The translations under genes were made by a program, and so were the position numbers. From contig JBBDHG010000128.1 of NCBI GenBank assembly GCA_037951165.1, positions 172,501-236,500 on the forward strand: a stretch of 64,000 nt of DNA. The letters run 5' to 3'. The stretch is from Lophius americanus. Lineage: Eukaryota; Chordata; Actinopteri; Lophiiformes; Lophiidae. Of the stretch, positions 54,342 to 64,000 are shown piece after piece (within the stretch, counting starts at the first letter, position 1; every line of letters starts with the position of its first letter). The notes under the pieces are model-generated. The model did not search any database. It was not told the origin of the DNA and saw nothing but the letters and a program-made list of their open reading frames with translations.

Positions 54342-54373
<32 letters not shown>
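54341..54373. repeat. (CA)n microsatellite
   Basis: Sixteen CA dinucleotides, following the family D tail. Confidence 0.95.
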
Positions 54374-57054
54374 AATTTTGCCATTTATGAAAATAAATAT
54401 AGCAGAATGTCACAGTCTTACTGTAGCAGTTAAATTGCCTTGATGTGTCCACAGGAAAACGATTTCCTGTCAAATGCATCCGGTTCCTCAAAGTGTATTA
54501 ATGCGTTTTGGTGAGAGAGCTTTCACATATCACCATATGCATAACGGCTTTCTATTTCTGAATGGCTGATTCAAGGAGCGATTCATCACAAACGCTCACC
54601 TTTTGCCCCGTTGTGGACGTATTAAAATACCGCAGAAGTACCGCACTGAGGCGGCCATTAAGCCTCTTAACCGCGGAAACAGAAGGCTGCTGCTTTTAAC
54701 AGCAAGACTCGGGCGGAAAACAAAATTCTGGGAATATAGCTAATGTACATATTATCAGTTATACAGTCATTGTAAACTTTCCACTCTACTTATTTGTGCT
54801 TATGCCTCACTAAAATATGGGAATCGAGCCATAAAATGTATACAGAAGCTGTAAAAAGTGATAACCCGAGGATTGCAAGTTTTATATAAAAACAGTACTC
54901 TTAAAAAAATGAATCATGGCATAGTTAAATATTAAGTAATTGCATCCGTTCAATTTTATTTAAATCACCTTATTTTTGGAAGTGCATGCGTTTGAGTTTC
55001 ATAGAATCAGCATAAATCTGGCTTTTTAGAAAATAATTCAATTAAATTAGTTAAAATAATATGAAAAAAAGATTAAATATGTCTTGTTTTAGTACGATCA
55101 TGATTAATTTAGTTGAAAATGATGAGATTGGTTTACTTATAATTTATGGAAAATGACCTCAGAGGTCTGGCTGCCTCTGCCATTTTTTTTTACCTTTGTG
55201 ATGAACAGAACAAAGATGTGTATTTTTTTCAAATTTTAATTGGGTTTATTTTTTTTAAAAAAGGACCTAAAGGAAGCATTTTGGGTATATTCAGTTTATT
55301 GCACCAAAACCCTTGTTTGCAACCCCCCCCCCCCTTGTTATTAAGTATTCTAAAGAAATTGGATGTATTCATTCTGAACATAATGTGCCTATTCATGTTA
55401 AATAAAGCCAATTAAATTTATTGATTATAAACACATAAAACTGTTTATTAAGTATCTAAAACAAAGTTTATCAGAAATATCGCATAAATATCCCATTTAC
55501 TTATTTGATTCTAGTTTTAATTACAAATATGAATCACATGAAGTCTGTTAGTTTATCCGAGTTAACATTATGTCATCCAAATTCCTGAACATTTTTGCCA
55601 GGTTGATGTATGAGGGAAAGACTCTAACTGGAGCCTTCAAAGACGTAGCACTATTACAAAAAATTACACGACGCTACATACCTAGTAGAGGTGACATATC
55701 TTGTGCAGCTGTCATATCTAACTAATAAACTCGCAACGACATTTCGCATTTACTCATAAGACCACAAAGATAACAAAAATACCATGAAATATAAGTTGGA
55801 AAAAGTCTGTCTTCTTTTCTGTCTTTAAAAAAATAGTTCGATAACACGGTTGTTGATGACACCAGTGCATTTCAGTACCTTTTCTATTCTCATGGCGGTC
55901 CTATTCGACCAATAAGTTCTAATTTGTTGAAAATGAAAGTTCTGCAGGAGCAGAGGATATTGATGAAGCGCCCTCCTCATGCCTGATACTGACACAGGAA
56001 GAGCCAACCTTAAAAACACGCCCAAGATAACTGGTCGATTAAGCTTAGCTAACTTAGCTTCGACCCACCATCTATGAGTCAAAAAGCGAGGGTTAATTCA
56101 CCTGTGCCTTTCTAAACTTCTGTCCTGGTGATGAGATCCTAGCCAATCCGTGAGCAAGCTCTATCCTTTTCTCTGCCTATCAACACCAATTCCGAAAAAT
56201 GGGATTGGATAACTTTGTTTCGATGTTTTCAGGACAGTAACCCTTTCTCTTCTGAAGCAAACTCGATACATAATGAGCCAAAAAATGAGTGTTAGAAAAG
56301 ATGACTTATTAAATAAGAGAAATTCAATATGAGATTTGAAATGCGGACCTGTTTGTCCGTTCCCTTCTGATTACGACAATGGAATTGAACAAGTGAGGAA
56401 TTGGGACGTAAAATTGGCTGCCCCTAAAAACCGAATTTTCAATGCAACCAACCATTTTCGGAATTTTTACCAGATGTATTTTATTCGAAATGTCTATGTC
56501 GTTGTTTCTTATACTATCCTTGTATACCATTGCACTTGCAGCCACAGTAGCCACCAGCCTCCTTTTATCCTCCTTGTGCCGGAGATGCCAGCAGGGTGTC
56601 GACGGTAACTTTAGATGAAAAAAGGTGATCCGCTGTGATGACCCCGAAAGGGAACAGCCGAAAGACCAAGAAGAACTGTATTTACCTGACTTATGGAGCG
56701 CCAACATCTGGGTGGATGAAGGCAGCAGGACGGGGAGAGGTAGAAGTAAGAGGATTTACTGCTGTTATGGGTTCTTTGTGTCCCCACATGGCCTTTTCCT
56801 TCTCTCTGGTGACGAGAGTCGACATGTGTTGCACTTGAAGACAGATGGCCTGAAGCAGATTTGTTTTGGAGGCGGGAGGGAGGAAGGGAGAGATGATTGA
56901 AGAAAGTGGGAGGGAGGTAGAAAATAAACAGGAAGACACAAAGAGATTTTTACTGATGATCATTACCATTGAATTTCTTTGACTTTTTTTTTTTTACGAA
57001 AATCGTCTGCAGTTCAGAGACAGGATGGATTTTCTATTATTCTACTTAACCCTT
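54374..57054. other. Intergenic sequence, no gene recognised
   Basis: 54540-54720 is unique-looking. 54720-55800 is AT-rich, with a C run at 55324-55335. 56300-56610 and 56690-56990 have open frames without family resemblance. One LINE 3' end lies at 56612-56680. Confidence 0.45.
56612..56680 (+). mobile_element. LINE 3' terminus fragment
   Basis: GGTGATCCGCTGTGATGACC, then CCGAAAGGGAACAGCCGAAA and GACCAAGAAGAA. This matches the typical fish LINE ending that reads MIRCGDP followed by GGGAGCAGCCGAAAG and a (GAA)n tail. Confidence 0.7.
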
Positions 57055-57345
57055 TAATGTCCGGATCAACTGTTTGAACCGTCTCGAGGGGATCTATCTA
57101 GTAAATATCATACTTTAAACGGTTTGACTCACAAGGAAGAGCTTTTTTTTTTTTATTAACAAAAAACTATTTTTCCCGAACAGAACTCAAAAACTATTTC
57201 ATGAAACATTTTAAAAATTTTATAACCCCATAGTCCGTAGTGTGAGGAAGAGGTTGGTTGATTTTGGGAAAGATCGGATATATACCTCTGATATTAGACG
57301 GAGCTTTATCTCCAAATGTTTTCGGGCCATAATTTCTCAAGCACA
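57045..57345 (+). repeat. Family A repeat, copy 14, preceded by a family D tail word
   Basis: TTAACCCTTTAATGTCC (57048-57062) is the reverse of the family D end. Then follow family A words in the wrong order: the core unit (GACTCACAAGGAAGAGC near 57125) comes before the left part (GTGTGAGGAAGAGGTTGG near 57239). Confidence 0.65.
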
Positions 57346-58264
57346 AACAGTTGAAATCAGGTAAAGAGGTTGCGTTGAAGCTAAAGTGTGGAGGGCTTTC
57401 TAATATATATCATGGTTCTGTCTGGGCTTTCAGATGTTCAGACAGAACCAGAGGCCCAACCACAGTAAGAGCTTTTCTGAAGAGCAGCTAAAACTCCTGG
57501 ATGGCACTTCTTTTCAGCACGCTGGATTTCTGAGAGAATGTTTTATACGTGAACCCTCTACGAGAGCTGAGCACAGCCGTATTCCGTACAACCACAGGCG
57601 AACCTTCACACCATGGATCCCCAGTCAAAAAGTATTTACGCTGGTTTCTTGGTAGTAATGGTGAGTCTGTGTTTTTCATGCCACTTCACGAAGTTCGGAA
57701 CTCCCTGTTTGTTCAGAGAGCAGCCACAGCTTTAAAGCCAGTCACCACCAGTCATAATATTGTGGATGATTTGCTGCGTCCCTGCCAGGCCCACATTAGC
57801 TGTGTCATCAGAACTTGTGGTTGGAAGTGTAAAAATGTGCTTTCTATAGTACACGGGGGGAATAAAACTGAAGAACCTTCTGTGATGAGCCTACACTGAT
57901 TTCCTGAGGGTTCAGATCAGGTTCTGTTCACCCTGACACACTGAGGCGCAGTGATTAAAAGAAATGATGGGTTCTGCTGGGTTTTTTTCAGGAGGACGCG
58001 AGGCTAAAGGCTGAGCTGAAACCAACAAACAACAGTGAAGCATCGGAACGAGGACCCTATAGGTGTTCAGTCACTACATGCACTACGATCGATCACCGTC
58101 AGTTTATCTCTGATGTTTACACGGAAACTAACAGGAACCAAAATGTGGACCTAGACCCAGTTTCCTTTTCCTCATCATGAGCTTCTCGGTTGAGCAATTA
58201 GTCAATAACTGGGCTAAACTAAGTTTTGCACAATTGTCTCCACACTGCAGTGACTTTATGCATA
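57346..58264. other. Intergenic sequence, nothing recognised
   Basis: Several short open frames on both strands, none resembling a known protein. No splice-flanked exon visible. Confidence 0.4.
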
Positions 58265-59010
58265 CAAAAAAGAGGCGTGAAAAAGCCCTCTATCCGCTGC
58301 GTTTTACAGGCAGTCCCCTTGACTGAACTCCTTAAATGAATATGAATTTATGTCCACAGTATTTTTGTATATAAATATATAAAAAAAATAAATTCTCCTC
58401 TTCATCGTCGTTTTGCTGTTCCCTTTCTGGAAGAGTGGATCATCGGTTTTCACCAATAGTTTCCGCCGCTACCCTACTCTGTAACAGCACCAATTTCGGT
58501 CCTTGTGGTTAACAACCCCCAACCCCCAACCCCCAACCCATTTGGTTTGGATATCCATTTCATGTTCCGCCTATTGATTTGGTGTAGGTTTAACACCGGA
58601 TTTGTTCCTGACGCGACCCATCCCATTTATCCGGGCTTGGGACCGGCACTAGGTGTACACTAACTGGTAACCCCTTCATGTCTGGATTCTGAAAAACTGT
58701 TGTTTTTGTGAAAATATGAGCCATTGGATTAGAATACTATATATTTGAGATAGATCTCCTAGAGTCGATTCATATCCACCCCATTAGAACAGAATCCGAC
58801 CAACGGTTGAGAAATTATGGTCTGAAAACTGTTGGGGATGAAACCTCCTCTATAGTGTCGAAAATATTCATCCAAACTTTCCTAAAATCAATCCAGTGCT
58901 TCCTTGCACTAGGTTCTAGGTGGATATCATATTTTAAAATGATGAATGAAATATTTTATCAAGTTATTGGGATAACACGAATAATATGCAGCAACAGAGG
59001 CAGTTATGTG
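58265..59010 (-). repeat. Family A repeat, copy 15, with a nested insertion
   Basis: 58265-58385 carries the right part (AAAGCCCTCTATCCGCTGCG). 58690-59005 carries core and left parts (GATCTCCTAGAGTCGATTCA near 58754, AATCAATCCAGTGCTTCCTT near 58888). The middle is foreign. Confidence 0.7.
58390..58672 (+). repeat. Fish interspersed repeat fragment nested in family A
   Basis: GTTCCTGACGCGACCCATCC, CATTTATCCGGGCTTGGGAC and CGGCACTAGGTGTACACT match the word order of a common fish repeat (CTTCCTGACGCAACCCTCCCATTTATCCGGGCTTGGGACCGGCAC type). It includes a 7-bp tandem (AACCCCC) at 58514-58540. Confidence 0.6.
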
Positions 59011-60199
59011 CAACACATATTCGTGTTATCGCAATTACTTGATGGTGTTATGAACGATTAACACCGATCACAACAGGCGATGAAGAGTATCTGATACCAG
59101 GATTCCTCCTGAGGAAAATATGGATCAAACCAACATTTCTCAGGACATTCTAAGTCAAACAAAAATAAAAACAAAACATATTCATGCCACAAGCTAGAAA
59201 TAATTAGGACTACATCGTTATACAACCACAAATGTCTGTACCGCTGTGATCCATCCGCCGCAAAAAATTTTATTGGATGAAAGAAAGTTTGAACCGTTGG
59301 CCAGGATGAAGGACAAAACATCAAGCAAAGTAAAATCATGACAGTACGTCCAAAAGTTATTAAAACACACTAAACGGATTCGGCATTCTGAACAACTGGC
59401 AAACAATTTCATTCTAAAGCCTCTTTGCACGCATGACTAATAATTAAATACAAGTCTGGGGGGTTTCCAGATATATCCAACACTAAAGTCTTGTCTGGTA
59501 AGTCATGCCAAAGTTGACCACCCTAAAACATTATACATTTTCAGGTGAAAGCCCATGCCCGTGAGGACTTAACCTTTCCTAACGTTAATATCCATTCCTG
59601 CCGTACCCGGCCATCAATAACAGCCAACTAGCGAAAGGTGCTAACTGTTGCCGGGATGAAAAAGGGCTTTTTCTGAAAGCCAATAGCATTCACTGATGGG
59701 TTCCTAATACATTTTGCAAGCTACCCAGCCGGTTGTTTTGGCCTCCGGAGTCACTTAATCGTGTCCTCATTTGCTACATAAGTAAAATGACATTTCTCCG
59801 CAGCTGCTTCCTCAGGCGGTTGGTAAAAAAAAAAGCCGCTGAAAATGATTTCCACATTTAACACTTTTAATTGAGCTGCCATGAGCGACAGTGAAGGTTT
59901 CCCTGGTCATCTGGGAAAACTGTGTTTTGTTATTCCATCTGAATTCCAAGGCTGTCTGCAGGTGAGAATAAACGTCGGGCTGTGATCTCAACTGCTTACT
60001 GTAATCGGGTAAATTGAATTAGACATCTTTTTACACTTTGCCCTCAATTACTGACTTCATCAAGTGCGGAGTCGCGTAGGATTCCGGCAAGCAGTTAGGC
60101 AGAACATGAGGGGCCGCCCTTGCGGATGCTTATATAGTATATTTACATAACCAAAGTCGCTACATACGTACAGGAAGTAGGCCTACGTTGTCACCCCGA
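59011..60199. other. Intergenic sequence, candidate noncoding element
   Basis: No repeat words or exon recognised. The block 59740-60070 has balanced composition and several homeobox-like TTAATTGA/TTAAT words; it is the best candidate for a conserved element in the right-hand half. Confidence 0.35.
60155..60199 (-). repeat. Family A right-terminal fragment
   Basis: AGTAGGCCTACGTTGTCACC and CCGAACAGCAATGGTATAT are the reverse of the family A right end, without the rest of the element. Family B copy 4 follows immediately. Confidence 0.55.
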
Positions 60200-60375
60200 A
60201 CAGCAATGGTATATTTCTGAAAAGTTCATAGAATTTCCTCCATTAATGTCTGAGTTACTTCCAGCCTCTAAATCTATAGACACCTCCAACAAACTCTCTG
60301 AGAATCTCTCAAATACCCCATAGCCGGTCGTCTACTGAGCCTTCCACTTCAGCGGCTCTGTTCAGCCCATGGAAA
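60200..60375 (-). repeat. Family B repeat, copy 4
   Basis: Reverse orientation: CCTCTAAATCTATAGACACC, CTCTGAGAATCTCTCAAATA, CCTTCCACTTCAGCGGCTCT, GTTCAGCCCATGG. Confidence 0.75.
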
Positions 60376-60379
60376 GAGT

Positions 60380-60750
60380 GAGGAAGTTATATCAGATAAA
60401 CATTGTCTTTCGTTAAAAAAGCTCCCCCTAGTGAGTAAAAATATGAACTATTAGAGTAAAATATGATGTGTTCAAGATAGATATCCTCGAGTCGATTTGG
60501 TCCAATTGGTTGAGAAATTATGGCCCAATAACTTTTGTTGATAAAACTCTAACTTGTGGCGGAAATATTGATCCCACCCTTCCCAAAATCAATCCAGTTC
60601 CTCCTCACAGTAAGGTCTATGTGGGTATGAAATGTAGAAATGATCCTTGAAACAGATTTCAAGTTATCCTGCCAACTCAAAGTAATTGTGACGACCACGG
60701 TGGCGCTGATGACGACATCTTAACACGGCCGACTTTTCGGGGATATAATT
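60380..60750 (-). repeat. Family A repeat, copy 16
   Basis: AAGCTCCCCCTAGTGAGTAA (near 60419), AGATATCCTCGAGTCGATTT, AATCAATCCAGTTCCTCCTC, and the left terminus GGCCGACTTTTCGGGGATAT (60728-60747). Right part missing. Confidence 0.8.
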
Positions 60751-61470
60751 ATGAACCTCCGATCATGTACAGATTGTAAAGCCCAGCGAAGCAAAATTAT
60801 GATTTGTGATTTTGGGCTATACAAATAAAATCGACTTGACATTTGCACCGCAAAATTATTGACTTTGATATGAAGTATGTCTTTAATCAAAGAACAAAAC
60901 AGTAAGAAAAGGGATCACAGAGTCGTGCCGGAAACTTTGACGCCACGGAGTTAGCAGTCTGGTAAGCCCTGCTCCATGACAGAGAGGTGGGAGGGGCTTG
61001 ACAGCGGATGTCAGGGCTGCAAATAAATGTTTGAATGGAAGAGCGGAGCCAAAGAAAGGAAGCGTGTTCAGGCAGACAAGCCTGACACCACCCAGATAAT
61101 GGAGCTGCCAGAAGCGCTCCCTTATTATAGCTCACCTCAGCGAATCGCAATCACCAGAAAACACATCCACACACAAATAGCCAGACGTGTCACCGACATA
61201 CGTCCGCTCTCAGCATCTTTTATTGATCTCCTTAAGACATAGATGTCCGGGAGTAAAACCAGACAATGTGTGAGAAGAGGATTATTGATTTCAATACAAA
61301 GGGCTGTACGGGTAACTCTCCTCGTCATCTCGTAGAAATAACAGGCTGTGGCTCAATCATGTGATCCGTCTTTACAGCTCATTAAATATAGAACCCCCTT
61401 CATTACGACGTTTTTAGGATAAAAGACAAAGCAGTGACAGACAATGATTTGGCGGAGAAGGTAAACAGGA
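60751..61470. other. Intergenic sequence, nothing recognised
   Basis: No gene or repeat family identified; 61025-61330 has overlapping short open frames on both strands without family resemblance. Confidence 0.4.
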
Positions 61471-61472
61471 TG

Positions 61473-61473
<1 letters not shown>

Positions 61474-61512
<39 letters not shown>

Positions 61513-61540
61513 TATATATATATATATATCTATATATATG
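61474..61540. repeat. (TA)n(GA)n(TA)n compound microsatellite
   Basis: TATATA, then GAGAGAGAGA, then TATATA again; directly followed by a family A copy. Confidence 0.95.
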
Positions 61541-61935
61541 TCATGTTTTACTCAAATAGGTCATATTTTACTCACTAGGGGGAGCTATTTAGGAGAGACA
61601 TTATTACTTCATTGCCAATTTCCCTTTTTTTGACCCTGTGCAGCACTTTTTCTCTATTCTTCTTCATAACTTACTCATTGTTGATCCGATTTCGGTGCAC
61701 ATGAATTGACTTGATGATATCTATCAATTATACAGTGATTTTTTTTACTGCATTAGTACATGTTTTAATCCCTCGGGGAGTTTTTCACAAAAAAAACTGT
61801 GTACATAACTATACCTTTAATTTGACGAGTTCCGTCGGGGGAATTGCGCGTGCAAGGCAGGGGATCGGGGACTTTTCGGGGTTATTCATTCGCTTTCGGT
61901 GATGACGGCGTAGGTCTAGTTCACATTGAAGTTGA
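61541..61935 (+). repeat. Family A repeat, copy 17
   Basis: CTCACTAGGGGGAGCTATTT (61571), TTGATCCGATTTCGGTGCAC, AAGGCAGGGGATCGGGGACT, TTTTCGGGGTTATTCATTCG and GGCGTAGGTCTAGTTCAC. The right end is well preserved. Confidence 0.8.
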
Positions 61936-62484
61936 TTCATCAGAAACAGGAGTATTATAAAGAGGTCGAGGTTCGGTCTTATCCCGCAAACTATCCTCAA
62001 TGGAACCAAGCTACGGTTGGGTTGACAACCGAAAACTGCTGACTGTCAGGCTTGCTGTTGAAATAATAATAATAGCAGTAACCTCCAATATTCCTGAGCC
62101 AGGAGGAAGAGATAAGTACAGCACCAAAAACTGTCATCCATGTTTTTTTGAATTGGTCCCTATGAAACTGAACTAATCCTAAGACCTGCCTTTTACTCGC
62201 AGTTCGACCTTTTATGTCTTTCAAATGAAACCAGTCTCTTCTAGCACCAACGGCATCCAAACTATATGAAACTGAAAATGCTGATTTGGCGTACAATGAG
62301 CTTCATAACGTCTTTGATGATTTTTTTTGATCACATATGCAGTCAGGAATCCATAAAGCTGGATGGTAAAACGTCTTTCTCTTGCTCAGTGGGTCCAGCT
62401 GTGTTGATTTCCTCTTCCTGTGACATAACATTCAGACCCCCTATAATTAAAAAAAAAAAATAGGACAACTTTACAAAAAAAAAA
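61936..62484. other. Intergenic sequence, nothing recognised
   Basis: Short open frames only; poly(A) runs at 62449-62460 and 62475-62483. Confidence 0.4.
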
Positions 62485-62812
62485 TCTTATTAAGGATTTA
62501 TAAATGTCTTGTACTCAGTTTACTAACAAAGTTGCAAACACTTTAAAAACTATTAATAAGCTGCTATAAATAATGAGATATAACTGTTATAATATAACTG
62601 TTGCTTGCCAAATAGTGAGCCCACTCATCTGTACTGCAAACTTGATGTTGCCAAATAGAGACCCACATTGATAAATGGAGAGCTGTGTTATAAACAGTTT
62701 ATAAATGTTAAACTAATGACTTATAAAGTTTTTATAACACAATTTTTATAATCTAATTATACACCATCTATAAAGCCTTTATAAAGGTAGACTTATTGTA
62801 AAGTGGTACTGA
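62485..62812. mobile_element. Family C MITE-like element, copy 2
   Basis: Same order as copy 1: GGATTTATAAATGTCTT, TTGCTTGCCAAATAGTGAGC, TTGCCAAATAGAGACCCACA, TAATGACTTATAA and GACTTATTGTAAAGTGGTAC. About 17 kb away in the same orientation. Confidence 0.75.
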
Positions 62813-63594
62813 AAAAATAACTTATCTCTGCAAACATTTTTCTTTATCTTCTGGCTTTATGCTGCAGAACAAAGGAACCAGAAAGCAAGCCATCATTATC
62901 ACTTTAGGGACAGAGAATACAAATTACCCTAGGGGAGAAAAGAAAAAAACACAGTCCTAAATATAAAAATAACACAGATAAAATAAAGATTAATAATTAG
63001 CAAATAGTACATTTCAGGGGAAAGCAGAAGTGATTTCAATAAGGCCGTCGCTGCAGGGGTTTCCAGTGATCTACAAAATGCCATGATTCCTTTCCCTTGA
63101 TTAATTAAAAATATCTTTGTTATTTTCAAGGCTTCATCGAGTCTTTTATCGTCACATTCTCCAGGCCTGATTCATCCTCCTGAATCGTTTCCATTTGTAC
63201 ACAGTCAGGGTCAAATGAAACTAGTTGTATTTGTTTTGGGTTGTTTTTGCGGCAGTTTTCATTTGCTGTCTTCCTCATCCTCACCAAAAGCTATGTGTCA
63301 ATGTCAGCAAACACAATAAAAAAAAAAGAAAACAATATCACATTTAAACCTGTTACACCAGTCGAACCCATAAATCATACTGGTACACAAACACATCCTC
63401 ACACACAAAGAGGACGATTCTTCTGACTTTAACTACACACACCCAGAGACAAATAAGCACATGGCCAACGGGAAAACACTCGTGGTTCTGTTCAAACCTG
63501 ACGACAACTTTCACACAGTTTGTCCAAACGCATGAGTATGTCTAAAGATTCACATGGATACATGCAGTTGGTCTGTGACTTTAAACGGGTGGGA
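62813..63594. other. Intergenic sequence, nothing recognised
   Basis: AT-rich, with a CACACA-rich stretch at about 63380-63440. No gene supported. Confidence 0.4.
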
Positions 63595-63905
63595 CATTTT
63601 TAAGGGGATATAATCTTTGAATTTCTTTAACATTAAGCTGTATTATCCGAAATCAAATCTGAAAAGCAAAAGCAAACGAAAAAACTAGACATGGCCTCGA
63701 AAAGCACCCCAAAGCAATGCAACTGATATTGCATTGAAATTAAACGTAAGGTTTTGTCAGAGAAGAAGCTCCCTCTAATGAGAAAATGTGAATTACTAGA
63801 TTAAAAGACGATATATATAAAAATAGATCTCCACAAGTCGATTCATATGCACCCAATTTGGACTAAATTGGACTGAATTGGAGCGGCGGTTAGGACGTCA
63901 TGTTA
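63595..63905 (-). repeat. Family A repeat, copy 18
   Basis: AAGCTCCCTCTAATGAGAAA (near 63766), AGATCTCCACAAGTCGATTC and ATATGCACCCAATTTGGACT. The left part is missing. Confidence 0.7.
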
Positions 63906-64000
63906 TATTTCATACCTGACAGCAGCTGCCAGTTAGTAAGCATGAGTGAAGACCTGGGAATTCTCGTCTCGGTACCAGAAATACCTGCTAATTTGCTGTC

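Noticed and set aside
56625..56900. Open frame beginning MIRCDDPE
   Set aside because: The start is the 3' terminus of a LINE reading; the remainder resembles nothing and is not a gene.

Overview
The window is vertebrate nuclear DNA, most likely from a teleost fish. It holds one split gene with GT-AG introns, dense microsatellites (CA/GT, GA, AT, ACT), many decayed LINE, SINE and Tc1/mariner fragments of teleost type, and no operons or bacterial-style gene packing. Species cannot be named from this alone.

The only protein-coding gene I can support lies on the + strand from an ATG at 1138 to a TAG at 40289-40291. It has ten coding exons: 1138-1207, 6264-7191, 15357-15503, 19601-19772, 22881-23024, 29250-29458, 33025-33205, 33560-33673, 33797-33988 and 38780-40291. 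They splice into one uninterrupted 3669-nt reading frame (1222 residues). All nine introns have GT..AG ends with matching phases. The product is a TMEM132-family protein: signal peptide, long ectodomain, one transmembrane segment at about residues 1003-1025 and a cytoplasmic tail of about 197 residues. TMEM132 proteins are type I membrane glycoproteins thought to act in neural cell adhesion. From remembered family sequences it looks closest to the C/D/E group, but I cannot fix the paralogue.

Layout: 1-640 is trinucleotide and AT-rich simple repeat. 641-1137 is a probable promoter and 5' leader with two short upstream ORFs. 1138-40291 is the gene. 40292 to about 41990 is the 3'UTR, with an unusual degenerate tandem array rich in the palindrome TCAGAATTCTGA and a poly(A) signal at 41977. 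42000-64000 shows no recognisable gene and is repeat-rich intergenic DNA.

The strongest unexplained signal is an interspersed repeat that I call family A. It has about 19 insertions in both orientations covering roughly 9 kb of the window. It carries a recurring CACTAGGGGGAGCTTT motif, near-terminal inverted repeats and an internal unit of about 130 bp present once to four times depending on the copy. Other repeats (my labels) are family B (four copies), family C (two MITE-like copies at 44745 and 62485) and family D (a truncated LINE reverse-transcriptase fragment joined to a shared short tail). Intron 5 also holds two long perfect hairpins, each with a 9-nt loop. No tRNA, rRNA, CRISPR array or second gene was found.
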